Origin: Parapristionchus giblindavisi
Lineage: Eukaryota > Nematoda > Chromadorea > Rhabditida > Diplogasteridae
Length of the DNA: 64,000 nucleotides
Direction of reading: 5' to 3'
Assembly: GCA_943737045.1 (NCBI GenBank)
Contig: CALSFV010000363.1
Span: 186,001-250,000, forward strand
Every line of letters starts with the position of its first letter. The stretch's first letter is position 1. Shown here one piece after another: positions 1 through 11,289 of this stretch. The position numbers and the translations under genes are program-made. The notes under the pieces were generated by a model, which had not been told where the DNA came from, ran no database searches, and was given only the letters and a program-made list of their open reading frames with translations.

Positions 1-159
1 GACGTCATCGTCTAATCTCCGATTCATACACAATTCTTCTATTCCTCATCGTGTTAAAGTTTACACTTACTGATAAGTTCAAGGGTGTTCTCTTTTCTGA
101 TTTTCATAATCACAGCAAGATATTTCGACAAAAATAAAATCAGCAAAAGAAATCTGCTG

Positions 160-229
160 CAAGGAGGATCGAACCCCTGACAGTCAAAAGCAAATGCTGA
201 CACCTTATCCACTACACTACCTAGTCACT
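160..229 (-). tRNA. tRNA-like sequence, probably a pseudogene or tRNA-derived SINE head
   Basis: Read on the minus strand, an A-box-like TAGTGTAGTGG (209-219) is followed by a B box GGGTTCGATCC (166-176) at normal tRNA spacing. The acceptor ends do not pair and the anticodon arm is weak, so this is more likely a tRNA-derived repeat than a working tRNA. Confidence 0.45.
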
Positions 230-310
230 TGTTGTGAAGGTGGATAGGTTAGCTCACCAACCAATCTGGATGGTTTATGTATGAAACTACACGAATTTCC
301 CAATCAAAAA

Positions 311-779
311 AAACTTGAAATGATCATATCTTTCGAGCGCACTTAAATAAAGTATAGGTTCAGCATACCATTGAAAAGCTCTGGTCGAGATCTATCGAAT
401 AAGCTATTGTAAAATTTCGGCTTCTATATTTTTAAGAAAACTAATCAATAAAAACGATTTACAAAAATACTAATTAAAAATTCGACCTGGCAATGATGCA
501 GGCGTATTCTCCTTGACATTCCGGGAAATTCTTCTGTTGACGACTCGATACCAAAACCAGACCCCGAAGAGCTATAGAGCTCCAAAGTCGGCCGATTTCG
601 CCGTCCAAAAATTTTGACGACATCTCTCGACGTTGAAAATGAAGATATGCAAAAAAGCTCGACGGTACCTTGTTAGGCACCATATGAGCTACCGAAAAAT
701 GCAATAATATGTGGGGGTCAAAAAATGTGCCAACCACCCCCAGATTTTACTCGATTCTTCAGTGACACGCGTGATATGT
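311..779. repeat. Dispersed repeat, copy 1 of 2
   Basis: About 450 bp aligns collinearly with 21661-22097: shared segments include CTTTCGAGCGC, TTCAGCATACCATTGAAAA, AATCGATTTACAAAAATACT, GAGCTCCAAAGTCGGCC and GACACGCGTGATA. Neither copy has a convincing open frame or terminal inverted repeats. The family is not recognised; it may be a non-coding part of a larger transposon. Confidence 0.7.
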
Positions 780-1038
780 TTGATAGTCAACAATATGTCA
801 TTCCATGAGAGAAATGCGCTAAAGAGAAATGTTTGAAAATAATTTAAAAAAAAGCTTTTATTCTGTTAATTTCTCTTCAATGTAAAGACTTTTCGTACAA
901 AATGAGTTGAGCAAATTTAAGGAAAATCATGAATACCTTAATGAAATAGGAAATGGCATTTGACGATCTCTCTGGTATGTTCTCCTTGACATACATCTTC
1001 ATTGCAGCACCACAGAATACGATGCTGAAATATTTCTT

Positions 1039-1135
1039 TTAAACTCTCCTCTCTGGCCACACTCTCTCGCTTTCTTTGTCTACGAAAGAGTATTGCCAAT
1101 GCGGAGAGTAAAATTAGCTTGGGGTGTGCCTTTAA
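1039..1135. mobile_element. MITE family A (TTAA-bounded), left end truncated
   Basis: Family A is a short hairpin element: TTAA, then about AGGCACACCCCAAGCTAATT, the palindromic core CTCTCCGCTCTGGC, and the mirror image back to TTAA. This copy lacks the outer left arm. Its right TTAA (1132-1135) is also the left TTAA of the next element. The TTAA target is typical of piggyBac-type transposition, but no transposase is seen in the window. Confidence 0.8.
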
Positions 1136-1254
1136 AGGGACTGAAAGTTTTGCCAACAGTCTCTTCAAGGGTCTACGCTCTCTCTCGTTGTTAGAGAACA
1201 GAGAAATAGTGTGCGCAATGAAGATGCCATTGAGAGAGGTCACTCTCCTTTTAA
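1132..1254. mobile_element. MITE family B (TTAA-bounded)
   Basis: Family B also starts and ends at TTAA. It carries GGTCTCTTCA-type arms and a shared core, CTGTTCTCTAACAACGAG or its complement. This copy sits between two family A copies and shares one TTAA with each. Confidence 0.8.
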
Positions 1255-1375
1255 AGCGACACCCAAAGCTAATTTGAAACTCTCCGCTCTCCACACTCTC
1301 TCACTTTCGTTGTCTACGAGTATTGTCAATGCGGAGAGCAAAATTGGCTTGATGTGTGTCTTTAAAGAGCAACAA
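1251..1375. mobile_element. MITE family A
   Basis: A nearly full-length copy with outer arms and core, bounded by TTAA at 1251-1254 and 1372-1375. It is the third member of an A-B-A chain. Confidence 0.85.
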
Positions 1376-1487
1376 TATATTAGCCCTTTTTTGAGAAAAA
1401 AATTTAAAAGCTGCCACATTAGAGCTCTTTGAAGCTTGCTTTGATTTGAATATTATTGTAAACCAGAGTTTACAATGAAGGATGTAA

Positions 1488-1601
1488 TTAAAGGCACTCC
1501 GAGCTTATTTTACTCTCCTCTATGGCAACGCTCTCTCGTTTACACAGAAATCCAGAGAGTGCTACCAGAGCGGAGAGTTTCATATTAGCTCGTGCCTTTA
1601 A
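1488..1601. mobile_element. MITE family A
   Basis: TTAA-bounded copy with GGCACTCCGAGC and GCTCGTGCC ends and the usual CTCTCCTCTATGGC core. Confidence 0.85.
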
Positions 1602-1807
1602 TGATTCGAACTTACGCGATAATGGAGGAAAGCGAGAGCATCTCTGCACAGAGATAAGCAATGTACGGAATAACGAGGACGAATACCGGATTCAGAATAT
1701 CCACTTCACGAGTATACCTTTAATGTCCATCATCAATCATCCTATATAATTTAATTTATTGATCTCTTCTGTACCGTGTTTTCTTGTAAAACGCATAAAT
1801 ATTACAA

Positions 1808-1808
<1 letters not shown>

Positions 1809-1879
<71 letters not shown>

Positions 1880-1887
1880 TATTATTA
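1809..1887. repeat. (TTA)n microsatellite
   Basis: About 26 nearly perfect TTA units with one interruption. The long leucine or asparagine frames here are artefacts of the repeat. Confidence 0.98.
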
Positions 1888-1900
1888 ATGTTTAATACTT

Positions 1901-2052
1901 TGGCCGTATGCATGAACAACGGAAAACCTTTTTTACGGGAAAATGTGACGTCATTAGAGTAGGTGGAGGATTTTTGGAAAACGCCTCCGCCTACAATAAT
2001 GACGTCACATTTTTTCGGAAAAGGATTTTTCCTTTGTTCATGCATACGGCCA
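1901..2052. mobile_element. 152-bp palindromic MITE
   Basis: TGGCCGTATGCATGAACAA at the left is matched by its reverse complement at the right. The arms also pair through GGAAAA and AATGTGACGTCATT. No clear target duplication is visible. Confidence 0.75.
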
Positions 2053-2138
2053 CTGTTTGAAATAACCAAATTAATTAAAAGAATTTTCAAGAAATGCTTT
2101 CGCACTAACTACATATAAGAGGAAAATATTGACTCTAA

Positions 2139-2144
2139 TTTATT
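2139..2144 (-). terminator. Poly(A) signal AATAAA for the exchanger gene
   Basis: AATAAA on the minus strand, about 30 nt after the TGA of the exchanger reading frame. This fits a short transcript ending here rather than continuing to further exons. Confidence 0.5.
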
Positions 2145-2171
2145 TTGCATCGATTTTATAAAATAAAGAAT

Positions 2172-5100
2172 TCAGGAAAAATGATCGAACTTGGTAATGA
2201 ATGCAGATATGGCAGCGAATATCAAACCGATTGCAAGACCTCCGAAACATACGACGAAATATGAAATCACACCTGAATAGATGCGATTTAATTACACATT
2301 TGTTTTAAATAGGGTCCCATCTTTAAAAGCATACCCCAAGATACTTTGACTCTCCGTATTGGCAATACTCTCTCGCAGACAAAGAAAACGAGAGAGCATT
2401 GCCAGAGCGGAGAGTTTCAAATTTACTTGGGTTGTGCCTTTAATATATAGGCACTTTTAGCTAATAACCATTTTCAACCATTTTTTCCAACCATGCACTT
2501 TTTGTTAGGTTTTATCGCACACGGCTAAGTACCCCTCCCTTATAAGCATGACAATGAACGAAGTCCCACCATTAATAATATCTGTACTGATGATATTCTC
2601 TGGTCCGATCTCCACGAAAGCCTTGAAGATGTTGTAGAAGACCTCAACATGAACCATTTATTCATTTTTTTATATTAAAGTCCGATAGAAAATACGAATA
2701 TGTACTATCAAACTGATGAAAAAGATTGTATCACGATTAAAGCATGAATAATATTGTAACGTCAAAAATATCACTTACAACAGAGACACCATCGTTGAGG
2801 AGAGACTCTCCGAAGACGGAGATGAATAGTAGATCATTCACCTGCAATTATCCATTTTATGATGTAGCAGATGACATTTTAGCAATACCACAATTGTCAT
2901 ATCATATCAGATAACAATAGTGCAATTGTCAGATCATATCAGATGACAATAGTGCAATTGACAGATCATATCAAATATCGAACTCTGTAGATATTTTGAG
3001 CAATCGAGAACAGCAGTAAAATTATGCCAGGATGCTCTCAACAAAGTAAACGTTGTATACTTTACAATGCGTACATGAGACCTTTGTACTTGAATCGTAA
3101 CATATTCATCACATGTCTTTCAATGATCTTCCAAAATCGTACTCTTTCCGACCAATATTCGGTGATAATTGTAAACTTTTCATTCCGCAAATCACTAATC
3201 AATGGGATTAGCGTGATAAGAGAGACTAACGATGAATAGTCGTAAACTGTGGAGGCACTCTTATCATTCCTATCACATTATCTATGACTTGCAACCGGCA
3301 GAAATTAGGGTTGGATAGTGAAGGGAAAGTAGAAGAGGAATAGCGATAATGACGCACTATCGAGAGACGTCATACTTTGAGACGTTTAATATCTAATAAA
3401 GTGTTGAAGAAGAGATCGGAGTAATTGTTTTTGAGTGAATAGAGACAGATAATACGGACTTGAAACATTCGTGTATGCGCTGTTCAAGTAAATTTCAAAA
3501 CAACTATAGCCCAAAATGTCAATTTCTATCAGTAATAAGCTTCGCAGTCTGATTGCAGTTTAAAATCGGAATATTTCGACCGTATCAACATTTTAAAGTT
3601 TATTTGAGTCCTCCCGGTAAATGTAATACATGTGTCATGTCCAAAATGACAGTTAAAGATTGTCATGCTCACGACCCCGAAAAGTAGTCAGTAGATTATA
3701 ATAATCAGAAATGAGACAGTTTTGGGATCTCATCTATACAGTTTTCTGTGAAAAGTGTTGAGTATCTACCCAGTATAATAATCATCTTTATTTCCCTTTG
3801 GTGGTTGATTAGACTTTGTCTTCAGTATACATAGGAATATGTTATTCAGTACTTTTAACAACGAAAAGTATAGATCCTATCGCTTCTATATTCGCTGCCG
3901 CACCTGTCACGAGTGTATTAAATATTAAAAAAAAATAGATGACATTCCAAAACTGTCTCATATCTGATTACTATCATCGATTGTCTACGAGAAAAAACTA
4001 TGACTGGTTAGAGTTCTTTTCATATTCACGAGGAAACAGATACGACAGAGTGCGCAAAACGAGGGGTTTCTGGATTTCTCGCCCATTTCTTGACCTTTGA
4101 ACGACTCAGAAGTATAAAAGATTAGAAATACTTACTCCAAGTTCTTCGAAGATGACGATGACTGCCACAGGATCGACGTCAGCTGCGACAGATCCGAAGA
4201 GGAGCAACTGTCAAAGTAAAATTCATAAATTATTTATATTATTAACATTTTTTTTAAAATTTTTATTTTTTATAACCTAAACTTCATTGGCTACTGAAAA
4301 CTGTCGATAAAAATACCAAGAACCCTTGTCAACTCTAAGTCGTTTTTTTTAAAATTGTTTTTAAAGGCAAACTTCGAGTAAATTTTACTTTCCGCTCCGG
4401 CAACGCTCTCTCGTAGACAACGAAAGCGAGGGAGCATTGTCAGAGCGGAGAGTTGCAATTTAGCTTGGGTATTATGTATTCAGATCGTTGATTACCTGGA
4501 CGATATCGAGTTGTACGGAGAATATCCCCGTTAGCGAGACTGCCCATAAGGATAAGGCTGCAAAGAATACATTTATTATTAATTATTATTGAAATTATTA
4601 TAAAATAAGAAATTATTATTTTTAATTGTTATTAGCTTATTCTAATATGAAAACTCTGACACTTCAGATTCAGTTGCAATATTACAATAAGCTAAACTTT
4701 TACAAGAAAAAAATTGTCAAATATGAGGCACGATTTGGAAATGAGCTTAATTTTAATTATTCTTTATAGTAGAGAAATCTAAAATTGCCTCTTCAATATG
4801 CTCTACTTGCTTTGGAAGAAAGTTAAACTTGCAAATCAGAATGAGTAATCTTTTAATGTTTGCGGAACAAAATTAACAAATAAAATTAAATTTAAAAAAA
4901 AAAACTAAGAACCAACCGATAGCGACGATATTGAAAGTGGTTCCGATCATGGCAAACATAAGAATCGATCCAAGATTATCGAAGAATTGTCTGGCGGGCA
5001 TGAAATATCCGGCATCGAACACAAGAGGAGGTAGAAGATACATCATGAAGACCTGCAAACGTTCAGATTTCTTATTTTTGTACGGTTCTCGAACTTCGCA

Positions 5101-6502
5101 AGGGATCGAACTTCGATAAGATGCAAAAATAGAATGTTTTCATTGCACTAAAATATCAAGAGAAGGGTTTCAAAAGTATATTTGACTTAGACGATGTTAT
5201 TTGTGCAGAGGATCGATGAGATCTCTCAAAGCTAGCCACAAAGATTGTTTCCAATGACTCTCAGAGACCGAAGGATAGATCTTGTGGATGTGAAGATACA
5301 GTGGGCTTTGACCCCTGTGCATATGATATGCTGACAGGATAAAGTATTGTATTATACTGACCTCATTGTTGAGATAGAATTGATTCTTGTCTACGTTCAG
5401 AAGGTTCAGAATGATTCCAATCACAAGACCAAGCATAATCAATAGTGACGAGTCCGGGAACATCTCGGCCAGATGGGGAACTTGGTGGAATACTGAAATT
5501 TTATCGGATGAAAACAGCTATATCGATTTTTCAAAACCGGTTATTGTATATCCTTTGTAATCATAATATTGATTTTGTGTCAATTTCTCTCATTAAAATG
5601 GTGCCAACTGTCTCTTCTATTCTATGTCTCTGTATGGTCAATGATACATGCATTTCGTCCTATCTTTATGGACATTTTTGTGAGCATTCCTTATTGATTC
5701 CACATCATTCTTTCGATAGTAACACGATTAGGCATAGTACTTTCAATTTGACTAGAAATTGTAAGAAACGATGAATATTTATTATTATTATTACTATTAT
5801 TATTACTACATACAGTTTATCTGTGCGATAGAGTTTAAAGGCGCTCCCTGGGCTAATTTAACACTCTCCGCTATGGCAATGCTTTCTTTGACTACGAGAG
5901 AGTCATGCCAAAACGGTCGAGTAAAATTAGCTCGGGGTGTGCTTTTAACTGCAATAATTTGCGCCCTCAAATTGCAGTAGTAACTAAGAGAATTTGAAAT
6001 TCTGGTTTCGGAAAGTGCCAAAACAACAACAAAAAAAGATACAAATCTTTGCAACGGCAGCCGTTATCAACCAAATGGCAATGACCAAAGGGACTTGAAC
6101 TTCGTCCAATGATATTCTCGCAATAGGATATCGGGTCAATTTCTCCTCCTCATCGTCCTAGAATCAGAGAATTACTTTAATTAATTAATTAAAATTATTA
6201 AAAATTATAAAATTAAATTATAAATTACTTTAATATTTTGTACACTATTATAATTTACTAACTATATAGCTCGAATATTAAAGGTACTCCCTGGGCTAAT
6301 TTGAAACTCTTCGCTCTGGCCTCACTCTCTCGTTTTATTTGTCTACGAGAGAGCATTGCCAGAGTCAAAATAGCTCGGGTAATGCCTTTAAACTGGCACT
6401 AACATCATAATCCTCCATATCGCTTTCTTTAGCTCCAGCCGGAACCAGGCATGCCGCCAGAACGAAAAGGGTCAGCAGCACCCATTTCCTCTTTAGCCCC
6501 AT
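2172..6502 (-). CDS. NHX-type Na+/H+ exchanger, 9 exons, C-terminally short (283 aa)
   Basis: A membrane antiporter of the CPA1/NHE family, expected to exchange H+ for Na+. Exons, minus strand: 6502-6404, 6157-6043, 5492-5362, 5052-4917, 4557-4496, 4207-4136, 2841-2779, 2642-2570, 2272-2172. Phases agree at every junction and no frameshift is needed. Residues 1-25 are a signal-like segment ([17 protein letters not shown]). Family hallmarks follow: [32 protein letters not shown] and [12 protein letters not shown] (N221/D222, the ion-site pair), then [19 protein letters not shown]. Family members usually exceed 500 residues. Here TGA comes just after this helix, with a poly(A) signal beyond. 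A donor at 2190 (AA|GTTCGA) leading to exons outside the window cannot be excluded. Introns carry MITEs and a 32-bp minisatellite. Likely trans-spliced (see 6508). Identity as NHX is secure; whether it is functional is not. Confidence 0.88.
2323..2443. mobile_element. MITE family A in exchanger intron 8
   Basis: Full-length TTAA-bounded hairpin between exons 8 and 9 of the exchanger gene. Confidence 0.85.
2869..2977. repeat. 32-bp minisatellite, about 3 units
   Basis: Units begin with CAATTG at 2891, 2923 and 2955, each followed by TCAKATCATATCA-type sequence. It lies in exchanger intron 6. Confidence 0.8.
3702..3970. mobile_element. Element with about 24-bp inverted ends
   Basis: TAATCAGAAATGAGACAGTTT at the left is mirrored near 3947-3970. 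The interior at about 3885-3940 (CGCTTCTATATTCGCTGC, CACCTGTCACG, A-rich tail) resembles the retroposon tail at 30535-30611. It lies in exchanger intron 6. Confidence 0.5.
4361..4472. mobile_element. MITE family A in exchanger intron 5
   Basis: Left TTAA is present at 4361-4364. The right end has decayed after GCTTGGGT and no longer has TTAA. Confidence 0.75.
5776..5812. repeat. (ATT)n microsatellite
   Basis: Short imperfect ATT/ACT repeat in exchanger intron 2. Confidence 0.95.
5835..5948. mobile_element. MITE family A in exchanger intron 2
   Basis: TTAA at 5835-5838 and 5945-5948, with GGGCTAATTT and AAAATTAGCTCGGGGTGTGC arms. Confidence 0.85.
6278..6391. mobile_element. MITE family A in exchanger intron 1
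   Basis: TTAA at both ends (6278-6281 and 6388-6391). It ends 13 bp from exon 1 of the exchanger gene. Confidence 0.85.
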
Positions 6503-6507
6503 GAGCC

Positions 6508-6510
6508 CTG
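6508..6510 (-). promoter_or_regulatory. Putative trans-splice acceptor of the exchanger gene
   Basis: On the minus strand TTTTTCAG ends here, leaving a 5-nt leader (GGCTC) before the ATG at 6502. A strong acceptor so close to the start is the usual sign of spliced-leader addition in nematodes. Confidence 0.55.
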
Positions 6511-6932
6511 AAAAATCGATAATCTGAACGAAAACCTAAGGCCAAAAGCGATTATTAAAGGCTACCAAATGGAATAAACGATGGGAAGAGAAAGTGAATC
6601 AATGTCTCCTTTTTCTGCTTGCAAACTGATAAGTCCCTCGATCATATCAGAGAGCCTGTCGTAAATTGCGTCGTTGACTCGAGAGAAATGAGAGTCGATC
6701 ATTTCTATTAAATATGCAGTGTGCCTAATCATTTCATTAAGGTCGACCGACAGTAGGTGGTTGTATATGAGACAATAATGGTAGGAGGTTGTCAATGGAC
6801 ACCTTATCATGACCATGCCTCTTATCAGATAAGTAATCCGCACAATCGACTCAACCCCGGTGGGTTTAGGTGTGAGCACGACAACGATCCAGTCGGCACT
6901 CAATTCTCAATTTCTTCAAGTCGCTCGTTACG
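6511..6932. other. No recognised gene (exchanger upstream region)
   Basis: A 113-codon frame runs on the minus strand from 6903 to 6562 and a 60-codon frame on the plus strand. Neither has recognisable motifs or splice signals. This is the likely promoter side of the exchanger gene. Confidence 0.4.
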
Positions 6933-7071
6933 GCACTAGGTCGAATCGATGAATAATAACCGACTGGATGATAACCATTTGCATATGAGAGACAAGTGAT
7001 AATGAAGAGACAAAATAATGGCTATCATCGAGTCGGTTATTATTCATCCGGTACTCATCCGACCTAGTGTC
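6933..7071. mobile_element. 139-bp TIR element with 9-bp target duplication
   Basis: CACTAGGTCGAAT...AATAATAACCGACT is mirrored by AGTCGGTTATTATT...CGACCTAGTG. The flanks repeat CTCGTTACG at 6924-6932 and 7072-7080. A 9-bp duplication is typical of Mutator-like elements. It is too short to be autonomous. Confidence 0.75.
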
Positions 7072-7080
7072 CTCGTTACG

Positions 7081-7318
7081 ATTGCAATCCAGGGAGACAT
7101 CTTATGGTAGCCCAGCTGGCATAACACCAATAACCATCTGATGGAGTGTTTTAAAATGTAAAAGGGAAGTATACGACAAAGGCCATCCGTAGGTCGTATC
7201 TAATGTAGGTTAGGTCCTCCGGACTGAATTGGCCTTGAAAGATCGCTGGCCTAGCAGCGATCACCCACATGGCTTCGTGTGCCTTGAATAACGGGTTGTA
7301 CCTTTACCTTTTTACGAC
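7081..7318 (+). mobile_element. Decayed 3' end of a non-LTR retrotransposon
   Basis: The start (TGGTAGCCCAGCTGGCATAAC) matches the coding end of the element at 14814-15395 (TGGCAACCCAGCTACGTAAC). The tail, with GAATTGGCCTTGAA and CTTCGTGTGCC then GAATAAC, recurs at 53745-53870. No open frame remains. Confidence 0.65.
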
Positions 7319-8312
7319 ATAGGACATTCTCGATTGAGACAACAGATATAATATATCAAAGAGACTACTGTGTAGTGTGTTTCGATGATACATTTTTGAT
7401 GATAGATTGTCTTCCCGCCCAGTGGCACATATGACTCGTGATGACTGTAGATAATGGTCTAATATCTTTTATTCTCCAATAATCTTGAAACTGAATTAGG
7501 CTTATCACTGTCACAAGTTCTCCTCTCTTCACACTCGTTGTTAGAGCTTGGAAAATACATATATTTAATAGCATATTCAATTAAGAGATGTTTGGTTGAG
7601 GCAATTCAATAACCCATTTCAATATATGAGGAATTTGGCACTGTTTGAGATGTTAAACCAGATATATTTATATGCAAAATAACATTTTGAAAATATATTT
7701 GGTCTTGATCTCATTATCGATGAGAGTCGCTCTTATCAATTACATGATACAATTGAACGACAAAAGACAACCACATGTAATTGACTATTACGTGGCTTTA
7801 TATTACTAAAAATAATAGAAATAGACGTTCCGATTATTACGATCTACACACTTTATAAGGTCAATATATGGAGATGATATCAGTATGAATGTTTGGACTG
7901 AATGCTCCGTTATCACGGTCATTAAACAGTCATCAAGGTAGACATAGGAAACAGTTTCTACGATTGACAAACTTTTCGAATCACGAACTGAGTTTATTTC
8001 GTTCACATAAAAGCAATTCTGAAATAATTCAATAGATTTTGGTCGATGGGTGCTGCAATAAACATACACAGTCATTGTCACTGTGTTTCAATTTGAGAGA
8101 AGGTCAAGTTATAGACAATGTGCAAATGTCAGCCAATCCGAGGAGACCATGGAACTGAATAAACATATATAGATCATAAACATGCAAATATGCTCATATA
8201 ATTAAATATTGGTAAATCAAAAGCAAATTTCCAAGAACACTTTTTCTAGGCTAATTTGAGGTTTCGACAGACCTTCATTCGTTTTGCATGGCGATGTCGA
8301 ATTATCTATTCG
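7319..8312. other. No recognised gene
   Basis: AT-rich unique-looking sequence. A 91-codon minus-strand frame (8081-7806) has no recognisable motif or splice context. Confidence 0.5.
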
Positions 8313-8424
8313 TTAATCCCCCGAGCTATTTTTTCTCTCCGTTCTGGCAACGTCCTCTCGTAGACGAGGGAAGCGAGAGAGCATTGCCAGAGCGGAGAGT
8401 TTTTTTTGCACGGATGTGCCTTTA
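8313..8424. mobile_element. MITE family A, decayed right end
   Basis: Left TTAA at 8313-8316 and an intact GCATTGCCAGAGCGGAGAG core. The right end reads TTTAG in place of TTTAA. Confidence 0.8.
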
Positions 8425-8718
8425 GAATATCTATTTTTCTCTCGAAACTCTTCTCACGTGCGGCGCACATCTTTCATCTTACTGTAACAGCATATATCTA
8501 AGGTCTCCCTAGATACAGTGAGAATTTGGATAATATATTTTGAAATATATTGCCTTAACAACGATATTTTTTACATTATTTTCATTTGATCTCACCGACA
8601 AATATAGCTCATGAGCTCCTTTTCCTCTATCCTCATTGCACACTACATTTGTGAAATGATCTTCCGTCTTCTACTTTTGATCGCTCAGGTTAGAATTAAG
8701 ATCAAAACGCATCGATGG

Positions 8719-8838
8719 TTAAATGCACACCCGAGCTAATTTGAATCTTTCCGCTCTGACCCCACTCTCTCGCCGTCTTTGTTTGCGAGAGAGAACTATC
8801 AACGCGGAGTGCAACATTAGGTTGGGGTGTGCCTTTAA
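8719..8838. mobile_element. MITE family A
   Basis: TTAA at 8719-8722 and 8835-8838 with both arms present. Confidence 0.85.
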
Positions 8839-9822
8839 TGATCAATAAGAACATTAGGCTTCTGGAGAGTATCTTCGATATAACGCCACTCAACCACGGG
8901 AAGTCCTGAAACAAGCCACAAATCTCGATGATGTTTCTCTATGTGAACTATCCTGCGACTGCGCTCGTGGATCTCGAACAGAGTTATTTTTATACATTTA
9001 CTGTATTTTCCAATATTGATCCTTTGAATAAACGTGTTAGGCGTTATTCATGAAGTACAAAATGTTCGAGTGCCAGTAGATTATGCTAAATACAAAATAT
9101 CAAAATTACCATAAAAGAGCTACAGCAAAACCATCTCTGACAATGAGCAAATGTTTTCTTAATGAATATCTTTAAAAATTTTTCTTTTGAGAGGATGTCC
9201 CAATGATCTTCCCTCATCTTGCGAGGCATATGTTTACAGGAATAATAAGTGTGTCCTTCTTGGAGCCCAGATACCGGGATCATGCATTTCTCCTACGGTA
9301 TGAAATTCACATAATCATATTTTAAACATCTGTATCTCGTATATAATTTTAATGGCAATATCTTTTTAGTAGCAATAGCGACCTAACGATCAACTCTTGA
9401 TAAATGTACTCTAAATGAAAAAAATAGCGATTTAGTCCGACAAATATTTTCGTAGATAATATGTGAAGACAGATTAAATCTTCTGCGTATTGATCGTTAT
9501 AATAGGAGTATAGAATCTGGCTCGCGGCCGGAAACTGGTGCGCTTTTTGAAAATTGGCTTTCCCATCTCATAAGCAAAAATTATTTGTAAAATATGAAAT
9601 GTGCATGATTACCACGTATTTAATTTTTTTGTCGCTAATATCTTCTTAAGGAGGAATTCATGTTCTTGACTCCGATTCGACCTGACTCTAATTCGAAGAA
9701 CGTGAGCTGTGGTCTCCAGAGAAATGTTACAGAAGGAACCATTTGGGGTGAGATTGCCGATACCGCTAACAATAACTTGCAAGGCATCATAATAATCTTG
9801 GAAAAAATATTTCGGTTTGACA
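8839..9822. other. No firmly recognised gene
   Basis: Mostly AT-rich. A 60-codon plus-strand frame at 9660-9842 overlaps the start of the C6-like gene in another frame and has no recognisable motif. The promoter of that gene should lie here. Confidence 0.45.
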
Positions 9823-10791
9823 ATGAGCGCATATTTATATAATATTGTTATTAATTTTGTGATCGTTAATGCTATGTATGTAGGTGACGATTGTGGTTGT
9901 CCCGCATTTGTGAAGCCAACTTACGTGAACTTGACAACTTGTCCTTTGACATCGTACTCGACCTGCAATATCGAAAATTTGATTCAAGTCGGTAGCGAGG
10001 TGAAATGCAGTGGAGCAAGAGATCAACTCATAGTGAGTTTTTTACCGTGTTAGTGACTCTTTGGAGTGTGAACTGGTAAGTGAAAAGGAAGTTATACACA
10101 ACAGAAAACATTAATCTAACTGTACTATTGTCATCCTTACATCTATTTCATATTTATTAATGTAACCATTCTCATCGATTACATTGAGCTATGCATTTCG
10201 CAAGGCTTCGCAGGGAAACCTCCTAGGTGATGAACGTAAAGCTATGCTATTTTACATCAACTGTTGCCTGTTTTCCTTTATCGGAGTAATCATTCATTGC
10301 AGTACCAAAACGCTACAACAATATGGAAGGAGACGAGCTCTCTATCGTGTATCAATGGAGTAATTTTCACAGCTAGTAATATCGCTTTTTCTAAGGTAGT
10401 CATGATCAACTGTGCGCTGAAAAAACGTGAGAAAATTTTTGCTTCATTTCTCCAGTGAAAGAAAGTTAATCATCATTTGCAGCTTGTGATATATGTAATT
10501 TCACCCGAGAAAACGATCTGTGCCCAGATGGTATGATCTGCAATTCTGCGAACATAGACGTGGCGCCAACCGAGTACGGCTGTGCGCAGGTCGCATGTTC
10601 CAAAGGCGCGCTTGTGGTGAGTTTTTTTTCTAAAAAATTATTTTCGCTTTGAAGAACCTTACCGTCGTTGTTTTCAGGTGTATCAAAATGATACGAGAGT
10701 CAACTATACGTCTACGATTACATTATCCTGTACAACAAAGAACCAATGGCTAGTCACTGAATTGTTGTGTATAATAAAAATAAAAAAATAA
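9823..10791 (+). CDS. C6-domain-like cysteine-rich secreted protein, 4 exons, 193 aa
   Basis: Exons 9823-10032, 10303-10426, 10483-10616 and 10678-10791, with GT/AG borders and matching phases (0, 1, 0). It starts MSAYLYNIVINFVIVNA, a plausible signal peptide. Two similar cysteine-rich units follow. The first has CGCPAF, TCPLTSYSTC, VKC and SLSCINGV. The second has CDICNF, LCPDGMIC, GCAQVAC, LSCTTKNQW and LLC. Each unit has a YQN tripeptide at the same place, just after an exon border, which points to duplication of a two-exon module. Cysteine spacing and TIT-LSC resemble the extracellular nematode C6 domain (PF01681), whose function is unknown. The end reads LLCIIKIKK then TAA inside an AATAAA-rich stretch. 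The structure is well supported; the family name is tentative. Confidence 0.65.
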
Positions 10792-10842
10792 TATTAATAC
10801 TTTATGAATATGATGAGTCGAATGTGATCGATACAAATACAG

Positions 10843-10944
10843 GACGAACAGTTCCGCGGATGGTATCAACGATGGTATACCATTGAGATCCGAACCGATA
10901 ACGGCAACCTGCGCCCTACGAGATGGTACGACGGAGTTGATGTA
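10843..10944 (+). pseudogene. Orphan C6-like exon cut by a Tc1-type insertion
   Basis: After ACAG an open frame reads TNSSADGINDGIPLRS then EPITATCALRDGTTELM. The TATC-x(4)-DGT pattern resembles the last C6 exon just upstream. The Tc1-type element begins immediately after TA at 10943, and beyond it the host frame meets a stop. It is either a broken paralogue or an alternative last exon of the upstream gene. Confidence 0.35.
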
Positions 10945-11289
10945 CAGTACTGGCCAAAAGGTTATTGACTTTTGGTTTTTTCGTCATAACTTTTTTCAAA
11001 CTCAACCGATCGAGTCCAGCTTTTCAGGGATTATTTTGAGTGCTTTTACGTGTTTTACACAAAAATCACCCTGGTTGAGCACTTATGGTAAAAATTATTT
11101 CGAATTTATCAAAAGTCACAAAAATGAGATTTTCGTTTTGTTCGATTTCTTCGATTTTTTAGACTCATATTGACACCATTGTGTGTTATATTGTTTTAAA
11201 AGCATGATACGGATTCTTGGGAGCAAGAATCTATCAATATCTGAGCCAGAATAAATTCCACATGGACGTCAGATAGGACTGTCCCACGC

